Shown: positions 10,101 through 16,676 of the stretch, piece after piece
Layout: each line of letters begins with the position of its first letter
Numbering within the stretch: the stretch's first letter is position 1
Assembly: GCA_964370645.1 (NCBI GenBank)
Contig: CAYJJS010000031.1
Location: 1 to 22,914 of the forward strand
From: CAMQRS01 sp964370645
GTDB taxonomy: Bacteria > Bacillota_I > Bacilli_A > Erysipelotrichales > Erysipelotrichaceae
Length of the DNA: 22,914 nt
Direction of reading: 5' to 3'
Made by a program: the position numbers and the translations under genes
The notes under the pieces: model-generated
What the model was told of the DNA's origin: nothing
Seen by the model: only the letters and a program-made list of their open reading frames with translations
Database searches by the model: none

Positions 10101-10513
10101 AATCAGTACTGCAAGCAAGTGGGTTGATGAACAATGGAAATGCACAAGCAAGTGCAGTGGTGAATGTTGGATTGTATAATATTACTTTTGATCCAGATGG
10201 AGGAGTCTTCCCAGATGGAGATACAAATGCAAAAGTAGATATGACAGATTCAAGTGGAAAGCTTACAAATACAGTGACACAACCGACAAAAGAAGGGTAC
10301 ACTTTTGAAGGGTGGAGTATTGAAAATGAAGTGATTTCTACACAAGAAGCACAAGACAGAGTGTTTACTTCTGATGCTACATTAGTGGCAGTATGGAAGA
10401 AAACAAGTACATCGCCAACAACAGGAGATACAACAAATATCTTATTGTATATGGCTCTTGTGATGTTTGCAATTGGTGGAGTAATGGCAAGCAAGCAACA
10501 ATTAAAAAGATAA
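7106..10513 (+). CDS. Large repeat-rich, sortase-type cell-surface protein (paralogue 2)
   Basis: A 1135-residue paralogue of the preceding protein with the same plan. The signal peptide has a probable cleavage after Ala28 (SVFA). An acidic Asp/Glu/Ser-rich linker follows, about 20-30 residues longer than in paralogue 1. About 15 solenoid-like repeats with [VI]-YGGG or IGGG turns lie at about 130-680, then the same C-terminal domain, B-repeat and SPTTGD sorting signal (1103-1108). Anchor landmarks conserved between the two include IFANGVELH, TIYGG-x-LNESVHS, NIDxSV and YGGAKHGN. In the repeat region the proteins are only roughly half identical by eye, whereas the final 304 residues are the same. 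Ligand and role are unknown; wall-anchored display and adhesion or immune exposure are inferences. If no matching sortase exists in the genome, the Ser in the sorting motif would need explaining. Confidence 0.85.
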   Translation: MKFKNRNLCKLLLAFILALQVSPMSVFAQETPGEVAQESSDISNEDDTTKSDNDGVVEDASASHSADTTDEGVVAVEASAQVVLNNAPVAIADDVIPEIDHDNEMIFANGVELHILAGITSDLTKVQYKDSSGTLIALDLDEVLDGVQEEANLENYTIYGGALNESVHSSKLVISGGDVYEVIGGGLSMAVNGEEAADANIETSTQITVDGDAIIANIYGGGNARSPYTTADVKNNTSIIVEANASIDQIVGGGYVFSTQLVEEPVALAADMPYIARVLGTTNIEMKQGEASLVIGGGFAANYYGDAIQFNPNIDISVAATNVTISEATLDFVYGGGASYNANSSVLGDTNVKVMNSFVDEVLGGALILAGHGTGSVQGTTNVNVEGGRIEVVYGGGALFSPEADVHTTEIAEAASPLLPNTTVKGNTQVSISSDVNQVYGGAKHGNVQGNTNVTILEGSDVNIAQAGGDAFYLGSSPLGSIFVPNYVFGNSTITVAGGIVELVTGGGGNQDNVYSVFPSLNGVAVDLEFDGRDITTNFVEGTQGNTFVNITGGQINYVIGGAIQGYVHGSTYVNITGGIIRRNVYAGGLGYSAVGKDTNVTMYGGTVANNIYGGGASVTAEDPLVAMVGYKIDFENTESDALYIANEGYGNATIKVFDGTIGYPNTTIIPGNVFVSGGYLMGYRRASVEPELQEIDLVSKNNGDGYVFINDDAYIYGNVYKSLLKEEIIEINGVRVNTKQVEGDVTVVMDQTYAVKSIVGEEVSSLGGVGLALLSLSDIIENDFDINLISTGTGLEYNGEGMNILRLQQLNEDALEVKAGEVLQSAAENGAWSMPHWSIQGDVVLHEDVVQNIAIIENQELYLPLDATLAVQGATPLSNEGYIVTAHGDLGNGLETGFVNNTTSNATSRIYRGDAANSMSVNPSVSNYKVNDSATPITASVGNNYTFLANGTKITYADTTWQKDGVAYSSTSGQITPTTDAAGVFTYTASTPFEVQFESVLQASGLMNNGNAQASAVVNVGLYNITFDPDGGVFPDGDTNAKVDMTDSSGKLTNTVTQPTKEGYTFEGWSIENEVISTQEAQDRVFTSDATLVAVWKKTSTSPTTGDTTNILLYMALVMFAIGGVMASKQQLKR

Positions 10514-10554
10514 CTAGATAAGTGAGTGGTAATTTACCATTCACTTATTTTTAT
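9599..10554 (+). repeat. 956-bp direct repeat, copy 2 (3' end of surface gene 2 plus terminator)
   Basis: This segment matches 6062-7017 without a visible mismatch, synonymous positions and terminator included. The copies are in direct orientation 3537 bases apart. Homologous recombination between them would remove one surface gene body and leave a single intact chimeric gene. Confidence 0.93.
10518..10552 (+). terminator. Rho-independent terminator of surface gene 2
   Basis: The same 13-bp stem, AATTT loop and T run as after surface gene 1, here 4 bases after the stop at 10513. It separates the surface locus from the permease gene. Confidence 0.88.
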
Positions 10555-10600
10555 GGTAAAATGTATGAAAAGGCATACATGTGTTAAATTTGGGGTTTAT

Positions 10601-10651
10601 TTTACACGAAGATATGCTATTATAATTTAGGCACGACTTCGTGCAAGGGAG
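10601..10651 (+). promoter_or_regulatory. Promoter and 5' leader hairpin of the permease gene
   Basis: A perfect TATAAT lies at 10621-10626. The only -35-like box, TTTACA at 10601-10606, is just 14 bases away, so the -35 contact is doubtful. A small perfect hairpin, GCACG-ACTT-CGTGC at 10631-10644, sits right where transcription should begin and directly abuts the ribosome site AAGGGAG (10645-10651). It could stabilise the mRNA 5' end or affect ribosome access. Confidence 0.5.
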
Positions 10652-10657
10652 AACATT

Positions 10658-12013
10658 ATGGAAAATTTGAAGAAAAAATATGGACTTTTTACTGCAATTG
10701 CCATGGTAGTAGGAATTGTTATAGGGAGTGGAGTGTTTTTTAAAGCAGAAAAAATATTATTAGAAACGGGAGGAAATCTTCCCATTGGGATTTTAGCTTG
10801 GGCACTAGGTGGAATGATCATGATTATTTGTGCTTACAACTTTGCAGTTATGGCCACAAGATATGAAAAGGTGAATGGAATTGTAGATTATGCCGAAGCT
10901 GCTGTAGGGGATAAATATGGTTATTTTATCGGTTGGTTTATGGCAGTCATTTATATTCCAGCGATTACAAGTGTATTAGCATGGGTTTCTGCACGCTATA
11001 CGGTTGTTTTAATTGCAGGGGATGAGTGGAGTATTGTAGGACCTGAATGTTTGGCCATTGCTATGTTTTATTTAGTAGGTAGTTATGCTGTGAATGCACT
11101 ATCTCCAATCATAGCAGGGAAATTTCAAGTTAGTTCAACGATCATTAAATTAATTCCTTTATTTTTAATGGGAATTGTAGGGACAATTGTTGGACTTAGT
11201 AATGGAGTTTTAGTAGAAAACTTTACTACTGTGACTACGGAAGTAACTGGAAATCCTTTATTTGCTGCAGTTGTTGCAACAGCATTTGCTTATGAAGGGT
11301 GGATTATAGCAACTAGTATTAACTCTGAGTTAGAAAATGCAAAGAAAAATTTACCGCGTGCATTAGTGTTTGGAACATTACTTATTAGTGTAACTTATAT
11401 TTTATATTACATTGGACTAGCGGGAGCGGTTGAAAATTCAGTGATTATGGAAATGGGAGAGCAAGGAGCAAAATTGGCTTTCTCAACGATCTTTAGTGAA
11501 GTTGGTGGAACTGCATTGTTTGTATTTATTGTAATTTCTTGTTTAGGAACTTTAAATGGATTGATGTTAGGATGTACAAGAGGATTTTATGCTTTGGGTA
11601 GTCGTGGACAAGGAGTAAGTCCGAAAATGACTAGCCAAATTGATAAGCATACAAATATGCCAACCAATTCAGCAGTCATTGGACTTATGATGGCAGCTAC
11701 ATGGTTATTGTTCTTTTTTGGTTCACAGCTAGTGGCGACACCATGGTTTGGTCCATTTTCATTTGATTCATCGGAATTACCTATTGTTACACTATATGCA
11801 TTATACATTCCTATCTTTATTAAAATGATAACAAAAGAAAAGGGATTGGGGTTATTTAAAGGTAAGATTATGCCTATCTTAGGAGTAGCGAGTTCTAGTT
11901 TTATGATGATCGCTGCCTATGTTGCACATGGTGAAAAAGTAATATATTATTTAATTTTATTCGCGCTGATACAAGCAATTGGATTATTGTTTTATAAGAA
12001 AGTCAAAAAGTAG
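10658..12013 (+). CDS. APC-family amino acid permease
   Basis: An integral membrane transporter of 451 residues, expected to carry an amino acid by proton symport or exchange. The family mark is in the first membrane segment: VGIVIGSGVFF, with the substrate-binding G23-S24-G25. Hydrophobic stretches along the whole length fit about 12 membrane helices. The EGWI segment after VVATAFAY matches helix 6 of serine/threonine-exchanger-like (SteT/YfnA-type) members, but the substrate cannot be assigned safely. The start is supported by AAGGGAG 6 bases upstream. The gene stands alone, with a terminator on each side. The last membrane segment ends in a short basic FYKKVKK tail. Confidence 0.88.
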   Translation: MENLKKKYGLFTAIAMVVGIVIGSGVFFKAEKILLETGGNLPIGILAWALGGMIMIICAYNFAVMATRYEKVNGIVDYAEAAVGDKYGYFIGWFMAVIYIPAITSVLAWVSARYTVVLIAGDEWSIVGPECLAIAMFYLVGSYAVNALSPIIAGKFQVSSTIIKLIPLFLMGIVGTIVGLSNGVLVENFTTVTTEVTGNPLFAAVVATAFAYEGWIIATSINSELENAKKNLPRALVFGTLLISVTYILYYIGLAGAVENSVIMEMGEQGAKLAFSTIFSEVGGTALFVFIVISCLGTLNGLMLGCTRGFYALGSRGQGVSPKMTSQIDKHTNMPTNSAVIGLMMAATWLLFFFGSQLVATPWFGPFSFDSSELPIVTLYALYIPIFIKMITKEKGLGLFKGKIMPILGVASSSFMMIAAYVAHGEKVIYYLILFALIQAIGLLFYKKVKK

Positions 12014-12036
12014 TGTTCTTTGAACACTTCTTTTTT
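12012..12036 (+). terminator. Terminator of the permease gene
   Basis: The stem AGTGTTC pairs with GAACACT around a TTT loop and is followed by TTC and six T. The stem begins within the TAG stop codon of the permease. Confidence 0.8.
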
Positions 12037-12037
12037 C

Positions 12038-12097
12038 TTGAATAATCACTGTGTTTCCTGTACACTGAATAGCATTAGAGCATTCTAATTGTGAGGT
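12038..12097 (+). promoter_or_regulatory. Putative promoter and leader stem-loop of the 260-residue gene
   Basis: TTGAAT at 12038-12043 and TACACT at 12061-12066 are spaced by 17 bases. The leader then holds an inverted repeat, ATTAGA-GCAT-TCTAAT (12074-12089), immediately before the ribosome site GTGAGGT (12091-12097). The stem-loop could be an operator half-site pair or a weak translational element; the -10 box is only fair. Confidence 0.4.
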
Positions 12098-12101
12098 AAC
12101 T

Positions 12102-12884
12102 ATGAGTATTTATGATGTAATGAAAAAAAGAGTAGATAGAAACAATGTAGAAAGTGTACTAGAAGTATTTTGTGAAAGTCAAAAGCGTATATTTATCAGT
12201 GTATTGAATCAAGGTGTACAACAGGATTGCGTAGATTATGTATATGTAAATCAAACGCATTATGCGATTATTCCAAAGACATCTTTTTTGTTTAATCAAG
12301 TAAAAGAGGAAGTTTACGGGATGTTGTTTGAGATACATGAAGATTTTGATTTTTCAATGTTCGATAAAAAAGTTATGTATCATTTTTATGCACATAAAGT
12401 AGAATTAAATGAGCAATTATTGATTGCTTTAACATCAAAGACACCAAAACTAAAAAAATTATTGCATAAGCAAGCGTTGGTGTTGGAATTAAAAGTTATA
12501 GAAGGAACTTTATATTTTTCTAATCAATCTTGTTTTAAAATAACAGGAAAAGATATGACAATAGATCGTTGTAAAGATGGAAGTGGTCATTTAGTGAGTG
12601 ACAGAGCAAGGTTTGTAGTTTTTGAGTATGAAAATCGTCAGGTTATTTTTAATGTAATTGAAGAAGATGGTGTTTATTATACGTTAACAAAAAAAGATTC
12701 TAATAAAATGCAACATATTTTATCTAGAGAATCTTGTTTGATTTATGATGGAAAAGATGTGTTTACCACAATAATAGAAGTTGTTGAAGGTAAAGAAGAA
12801 TGGGTACATGAACAGTTAGAAAAGGCGAAACATACGTATTTTAAAAATACGGATGGGGTTGTTGCTTTAACATTTAAAAGATAG
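12102..12884 (+). CDS. Conserved-looking protein of unknown function, 260 residues
   Basis: I do not recognise this protein. It is a soluble, mixed alpha/beta protein without signal peptide or membrane segment. The N-terminal half alternates strands and helices (for example RIFISVLNQ, then VDYVYVNQTHYAIIPKTSFLF), which could suit a small barrel of the split-barrel flavin type, but no motif settles this. A basic, Leu/Lys-rich helix (KTPKLKKLLHKQALVLELK) lies near residues 113-131. The C-terminal third is strand-rich with several Tyr and charged residues. It ends in VVALTFKR. The frame is intact over 780 bases with a plausible ribosome site and promoter, so it is a real gene. There is no terminator before the next gene, which has its own promoter. 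Confidence 0.7.
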   Translation: MSIYDVMKKRVDRNNVESVLEVFCESQKRIFISVLNQGVQQDCVDYVYVNQTHYAIIPKTSFLFNQVKEEVYGMLFEIHEDFDFSMFDKKVMYHFYAHKVELNEQLLIALTSKTPKLKKLLHKQALVLELKVIEGTLYFSNQSCFKITGKDMTIDRCKDGSGHLVSDRARFVVFEYENRQVIFNVIEEDGVYYTLTKKDSNKMQHILSRESCLIYDGKDVFTTIIEVVEGKEEWVHEQLEKAKHTYFKNTDGVVALTFKR

Positions 12885-12903
12885 ATTTTGCATGTATCCT
12901 ATT

Positions 12904-12951
12904 TTGACATTCGATTGGATTTTTGATACTATGAGAAAGCATGAGGGAAGG
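12904..12951 (+). promoter_or_regulatory. Promoter and ribosome site of the DUF2752/DUF4234 pair
   Basis: A consensus TTGACA at 12904-12909 is followed after 17 bases by TACTAT at 12927-12932. GAGGGAAGG at 12943-12951 is the ribosome site. Both elements lie inside the longest open frame, which would start at 12892, and argue that translation really starts at ATG 12955. Confidence 0.65.
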
Positions 12952-12954
12952 CAT

Positions 12955-13362
12955 ATGAAAGAGGGAATAAAGTCACTAGCAACATTAGCTGTGATTATTT
13001 TGGTTGTCGTATTATTAGATGTAGGTTGTATTTTTGAAAGAGTAATTGGAATACCTTGTATGGGATGTGGATTGACTCGCGCTTGTCTAGCTGCTTTGTC
13101 GCTAGATTTTGAGAGTGCATTTTATTATAACCCAATGTTTTTAGTTACACTTTCATTACTTGCTGTGTGTACTTTTAAAGGTAGTGATATCTTTAAAGAG
13201 AAACGTAAAAATACCATTTTCTGGATTGTGATTACAAGTACATATTTACTTGTATATGCATATCGAATGATTTTGTATTTTCCACATACACAACCAATGA
13301 CATTTAATGAACAAGCAATTGTTCCTCAAGTAGTTCAATTTTTCATGAATTTAATAACATAG
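12955..13362 (+). CDS. DUF2752 family membrane protein
   Basis: A small integral membrane protein of 135 residues. The signature IGIPCMGCGLTRACLAAL is the DUF2752 hallmark (usually CPGCGLTR); here Met replaces Pro between the two cysteines. A membrane segment comes before it and two follow, with an AFYYNPMFL motif matching the family's 'AF-x-x-NP'. The function of the family is unknown; the paired cysteines have prompted guesses about metal or redox binding. I set the start at 12955 rather than 12892, because the promoter and GAGGGAAGG lie between the two. The resulting length fits the family. The DUF4234 gene begins 11 bases after its stop, so the two form an operon, a pairing often seen in Firmicutes. 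Confidence 0.82.
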   Translation: MKEGIKSLATLAVIILVVVLLDVGCIFERVIGIPCMGCGLTRACLAALSLDFESAFYYNPMFLVTLSLLAVCTFKGSDIFKEKRKNTIFWIVITSTYLLVYAYRMILYFPHTQPMTFNEQAIVPQVVQFFMNLIT

Positions 13363-13373
13363 GAGGAGAGAGA

Positions 13374-13751
13374 ATGTATATTAAACAAAGAAGTTTTTGG
13401 ACGTATTTAGGATTATCTATTATAACTTGTGGGATTTATCATTTATATTTTTTATACACAATAACAGATGATGTTAATGCAATGTGTGATGATAATGAAG
13501 ATATTACCCCAGTGTTAGCAGTCGTGTTAACGATTGTTACTTGTGGATTATATACGTTTTGGTGGTTGTATAAAATTGGTAATCGTATACAAACACAAGG
13601 ACAAAGTAATGATTTAATCATTCAAGAAAATGGAAGTACTTATTTATTATGGGCACTTTTAGGTAGTGTAGTTTGTGGGATAGGGACATATGTCGCATAC
13701 TATCTTTTGATTAAGAATTTTAATATTATAGCTAGCCAAAGACAAGCATAG
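13374..13751 (+). CDS. DUF4234 family membrane protein
   Basis: A 125-residue membrane protein with the family pattern RSFWTYLGLSIITCGIYHLYFLY at the N terminus and a second, similar VLTIVTCGLYTFWWLY segment at about 51-66. Two TCG[IL]Y turns are thus present. A third hydrophobic stretch covers about 88-115. A strong GGAGGAG ribosome site overlaps the TAG of the DUF2752 gene. No catalytic residues are known for the family, and its role is uncharacterised. The stop codon is followed directly by a terminator shared with the convergent yaaA. Confidence 0.82.
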   Translation: MYIKQRSFWTYLGLSIITCGIYHLYFLYTITDDVNAMCDDNEDITPVLAVVLTIVTCGLYTFWWLYKIGNRIQTQGQSNDLIIQENGSTYLLWALLGSVVCGIGTYVAYYLLIKNFNIIASQRQA

Positions 13752-13795
13752 AAAAAAGAAGAGAAATCTCACTAGTGAGTATTCTCTTCTTTTTT
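13752..13795. terminator. Bidirectional terminator between the DUF4234 gene and yaaA
   Basis: A 14-bp outer stem, AAAAAAGAAGAGAA paired with TTCTCTTCTTTTTT, encloses the palindrome CTCACTAGTGAG (13768-13779) after a 2x2 mismatch. The A run on one side and T run on the other let it work on both strands. The yaaA stop codon (13772-13774) lies within the inner palindrome, so the end of that gene is part of the terminator. Confidence 0.88.
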
Positions 13796-14521
13796 TGTAA
13801 ATACAAAACAATATTCATTTGAAAGCTTTTCGTTATAGGTATAATTTAAATCGTGAAATTGTTTGATTTGTTCTTTATTACTAATGTTTTCCCTTGCCAT
13901 AAATGCTACCATACGACCCCTAGCCATCTTTGCATCTGTTGCTTTACTCTTCCACTTACCATTCACATTTTGGTAAAACTTAATATCAATAAATAGTGTG
14001 TTCTCACAAATGTTTTTTCGCACTAATTTCGCATATTCTTCGCTTGCTAAGTTGATGATACATTCTTCTTTTTCAAAAGTTTTTCGTGTGACTTCAGAAA
14101 AATATTCGTACAGTGATTTTCCTTGTATTTTACATCCACTACCTAATTCTAGGCGATATGGAATGATTCCATCAAATGGGCGTAATATTCCATATATTGC
14201 ACTAAGTATGAATAAGTGTTTTTGTAAATACTCTTGTGAAGTTTCATCCATCACATGACACCCCATATACTTGTATTGAATCCCATGATAAGAAAACAAA
14301 GCAGCACTAATTGGTTTGTTAATTTGGTAGGTGTGTAGGCGTGTGTAGTTTTCCATTGTGATTTTGTCATTTGCTTTGTATAGAAGTTGTAATTGCGCCA
14401 TAGACAATGATTGTAGATACATATATACTTTGCTTGCTTCCTTTAGGTAGAGAGGTGTTGTTTTGGGTTGTAAGATATCTTCAATTTGCATTTGTTTTGC
14501 GGGTGATATAATAATTTTCAT
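13772..14521 (-). CDS. yaaA: Peroxide stress protein YaaA (UPF0246)
   Basis: A 249-residue cytoplasmic protein of the YaaA/DUF328 family. In Escherichia coli, YaaA limits intracellular free iron and oxidative damage to DNA under hydrogen peroxide. Family marks are the N-terminal IISPAK (residues 3-8), FSYHGIQYKYM near 80, LSAIYGILRPFDGIIPYRLE near 108-127, and KATDAKMARGRMVAFMARE towards the C terminus. The length is normal (about 250). It is the only clear minus-strand gene and is convergent with the DUF4234 gene and divergent from the teichoic acid operon. The ribosome site (GATGAGAG just before the ATG) is modest, and a TATGAT box a little further upstream could be its -10 element. Confidence 0.92.
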   Translation of the reverse strand: MKIIISPAKQMQIEDILQPKTTPLYLKEASKVYMYLQSLSMAQLQLLYKANDKITMENYTRLHTYQINKPISAALFSYHGIQYKYMGCHVMDETSQEYLQKHLFILSAIYGILRPFDGIIPYRLELGSGCKIQGKSLYEYFSEVTRKTFEKEECIINLASEEYAKLVRKNICENTLFIDIKFYQNVNGKWKSKATDAKMARGRMVAFMARENISNKEQIKQFHDLNYTYNEKLSNEYCFVFTKKEENTH

Positions 14522-14609
14522 GCTCTCATCATATCATAATGTGAGTAAAAAAGGTATAGGCATATGGCATAGTGGCTCATACTATACACGAGGAGTTTTT
14601 CGCTAAAGA

Positions 14610-14662
14610 TTGTAAAGTTTTTATAAATAAGGTAAAATGAATGAGATATTTATGTCGAGGAG
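14610..14662 (+). promoter_or_regulatory. Promoter of the teichoic acid operon
   Basis: TTGTAA at 14610-14615 and TAAAAT at 14633-14638 with a 17-base spacer, followed by the ribosome site GAGGAG at 14657-14662, 8 bases before ATG 14671. The in-frame ATG at 14641 lies at the expected transcription start and can be ruled out. Further upstream, GTATAG (14554-14559) and CTATAC (14582-14587) form a separated inverted repeat that may be an operator. Confidence 0.65.
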
Positions 14663-14670
14663 AAATATAT

Positions 14671-15483
14671 ATGAAAAGTATTCTTTTTATTATAAAGGAA
14701 AATATTGTGAACTTTCATCGTAGTGTTACTATTGCGAAATATGAAATTCGTGCGGATATTCGTGATACGAAATTAGGGTATTTGTGGAATATATTAAACC
14801 CAATCATTCAATTATTTACTTTTTGGTTAGTATTTGGAATTGGTATTCGAAATAATCAATCGGTTGGACATGTTAGTTTTTTACCATGGATGGTAGTAGG
14901 GATGACCGTTTGGTTTTTCATTAGCCCAAGTTTAACTAAGGGAGTAAGTTGCATTTATAATAAACGTGCCATTATAAGTAAAATGAAATTTCCTGTGAGT
15001 ATATTACCGATGACGATTGTATTACAAGAGCTATTTAATCATGTAGTCACATTATCATTTATATTAGTAGTATTAGTATATAGAGGGCATATACCTTCTT
15101 TAAATTGGTTATACGTCATCTATTATGCACTATGTGCATTTAGTTTTTGTTTATCTTTAAATATGATTACTAGTGTTTTGAATATGTTTACTAGAGATAT
15201 TAAGAAGTTAGTACTTGCATGTATAAGAATGTTAATGTACTTAACACCAATTTTATGGACTTTGGATGGATTATTAATTCACTTTCCAATCTTAGCAAAT
15301 GCATTGAAGTTGAATCCTTTATATTATGTTGTGGAAGGATACCGCGGTGCGATTTTCTTCAATGATACACCATTTCTTCACCCTGCACAAACTTTGTATT
15401 TTTGGATTGTAGTAATAACGATGTTTATTATTGGTAGTGTTTTGATGTATCGATTTAGAACAAAGTTTATTGATATGTTGTAA
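14671..15483 (+). CDS. tagG: Teichoic acid ABC exporter, permease subunit TagG
   Basis: The membrane subunit (270 residues) of the ABC-2 exporter that flips finished, lipid-linked wall teichoic acid across the cytoplasmic membrane. The family signature LGYLWNILNPIIQL sits at about 37-50 after the amphipathic N-terminal KYEIRADIRDTK. Six hydrophobic segments follow, and the late LNPLYYVVEGYRGAIF (about 210-225) matches the conserved loop of TagG and Wzm proteins. The start at 14671 is set by GAGGAG; a longer frame begins at 14641 but lacks a ribosome site. The ATPase gene follows after 10 bases, as in other TagGH pairs. A polysaccharide exporter of the Wzm type is the only alternative, and TagD next door argues against it. 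Confidence 0.9.
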   Translation: MKSILFIIKENIVNFHRSVTIAKYEIRADIRDTKLGYLWNILNPIIQLFTFWLVFGIGIRNNQSVGHVSFLPWMVVGMTVWFFISPSLTKGVSCIYNKRAIISKMKFPVSILPMTIVLQELFNHVVTLSFILVVLVYRGHIPSLNWLYVIYYALCAFSFCLSLNMITSVLNMFTRDIKKLVLACIRMLMYLTPILWTLDGLLIHFPILANALKLNPLYYVVEGYRGAIFFNDTPFLHPAQTLYFWIVVITMFIIGSVLMYRFRTKFIDML

Positions 15484-15493
15484 GGAGCGTTTT

Positions 15494-16282
15494 ATGGATA
15501 ATACAATAGCGGTAGCATTTAAAAATGTAAATAAAATATATACACTACATAATAACTCAAGAAATATATTTGCGAAAAAGAAACGTTTCTACGCATTAAA
15601 GGACATAAGCTTTGAAGTGGAAAAAGGTACGGTTGTGGGTGTATTGGGTAGTAATGGAAGTGGTAAGTCTACGTTATCAAATTTATTAGCAGGTATTAGT
15701 GTACCAGATAGCGGAGAAGTAGTCATCATAGGGGAACAATCTTTAGTTGCGATAAAGACAGGGTTGAATGCACAATTATCAGGGTTGGAAAATATATATC
15801 TAAAAGGCGCATTATTGGGGCTGAAGAAAAAAGAGGTACAAGCGATTGTTGAACGTGTTGTAGAGTTTTCTGAATTGGGAGATTTTTTATATCAGCCTGT
15901 TAAAAAATATTCAAGTGGTATGAAATCGAGATTGGGTTTTTCGATTAGTGTAGCATTGAATCCAGATATTATTATTATTGATGAGGCGTTATCTGTAGGA
16001 GATAAAGCATTTGCAGCAAAGTGTATGCAAAAAATGGATTCGTTAAAAGACGAGGGAAAGACAATTTTCTTTGTGTCCCATTCGCTTGCACAAGTACGTA
16101 AATTTTGTAGCAAAGGTTTATGGATTGAGCAAGGGTCTTTTAAAGAATATGGTGATATTACCAATGTAAGTACAAACTATGAAGCATTTATGGAAGCGCA
16201 AAAAGAGTTGAGTAAAGAAGAGCTGAAGCAAATGAAAAAGGATATTTTTAATGCTAGGCTAGTGAAAAGGAGAATAAAATGA
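15494..16282 (+). CDS. tagH: Teichoic acid ABC exporter, ATPase subunit TagH
   Basis: The nucleotide-binding subunit (262 residues) that powers TagG. Walker A GSNGSGKS is at 52-59, the signature YSSGMKSRL at 139-147, Walker B IIIIDEALSVGD at 159-170 and the switch histidine in VSHS at 196. The segment LNAQLSGLENIYLKGALLG is characteristic of TagH/Wzt ATPases. The protein is of the short type, like Staphylococcus TarH, and lacks the long extracytoplasmic extension of Bacillus subtilis TagH. ATG 15494 is preferred over an earlier in-frame ATG at 15470 because AAGGAG (15482-15487) lies 6 bases before it and the earlier start is inside tagG. Its stop overlaps the tagD start by four bases. Confidence 0.92.
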   Translation: MDNTIAVAFKNVNKIYTLHNNSRNIFAKKKRFYALKDISFEVEKGTVVGVLGSNGSGKSTLSNLLAGISVPDSGEVVIIGEQSLVAIKTGLNAQLSGLENIYLKGALLGLKKKEVQAIVERVVEFSELGDFLYQPVKKYSSGMKSRLGFSISVALNPDIIIIDEALSVGDKAFAAKCMQKMDSLKDEGKTIFFVSHSLAQVRKFCSKGLWIEQGSFKEYGDITNVSTNYEAFMEAQKELSKEELKQMKKDIFNARLVKRRIK

Positions 16283-16668
16283 AAAAAGTAATTACATATG
16301 GAACATTTGATTTATTTCACGTAGGTCATTTAAATGTATTAAAAAGAGCAAAAGAGTTGGGTGATTATTTAATTGTTGCAGTTAGCTCAGATGCTTTCAA
16401 TGAAGGAAAAGGTAAAAAGTGCTTTATCAATGATCAAGATCGCATGGCTATTGTTGATGCAATTAAATATGTAGATGAAGTAATTTTGGAAACTTCATGG
16501 GAACAAAAAATTCAAGATGTGCAAAATCACCAAGTAGATGTATTTGTGATGGGTGATGATTGGCAAGGCAAATTTGACTTTTTGAAGGAGTATTGTGAAG
16601 TCGTATACTTACCACGTACTGAGGGTATTTCAAGTACGCAGATTAAGGAAGGTTTAAAACAAAAGTAG
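16279..16668 (+). CDS. tagD: Glycerol-3-phosphate cytidylyltransferase TagD
   Basis: Makes CDP-glycerol from CTP and sn-glycerol 3-phosphate, the activated precursor of poly(glycerol phosphate) teichoic acid. The 129-residue protein has the nucleotidyltransferase motif GTFDLFHVGH (8-17, with His14 and His17) and the C-terminal RTEGISST (113-120), both diagnostic of TagD/TarD. The length equals that of B. subtilis TagD (129). The start overlaps the tagH stop (ATGA) and is served by AAGGAG inside the end of tagH. Its presence says that the polymer made by this operon contains glycerol phosphate. Confidence 0.95.
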   Translation: MKKVITYGTFDLFHVGHLNVLKRAKELGDYLIVAVSSDAFNEGKGKKCFINDQDRMAIVDAIKYVDEVILETSWEQKIQDVQNHQVDVFVMGDDWQGKFDFLKEYCEVVYLPRTEGISSTQIKEGLKQK

Positions 16669-16676
16669 GAGTGGAT

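Noticed and set aside
9940..10494. Open frames of 184 codons on the minus strand, identical at 6403-6957 and 9940-10494, inside the shared tail of the surface genes
   Set aside because: They are antisense shadows of the repeated coding region. The identity follows from the 956-bp repeat, and there is no ribosome site or recognisable protein.
12892..12954. N-terminal extension of the DUF2752 protein from ATG 12892
   Set aside because: A consensus TTGACA / TACTAT promoter and a strong ribosome site lie within these bases, and the extension lacks family similarity.
13998..14258. 86-codon plus-strand frame opposite yaaA
   Set aside because: It is an antisense shadow of a well-recognised gene with no ribosome site.
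14671..16282. TagG/TagH as a capsule or O-antigen exporter (Wzm/Wzt)
   Set aside because: The directly overlapping tagD gene and three glycerophosphotransferases point to a teichoic acid substrate.
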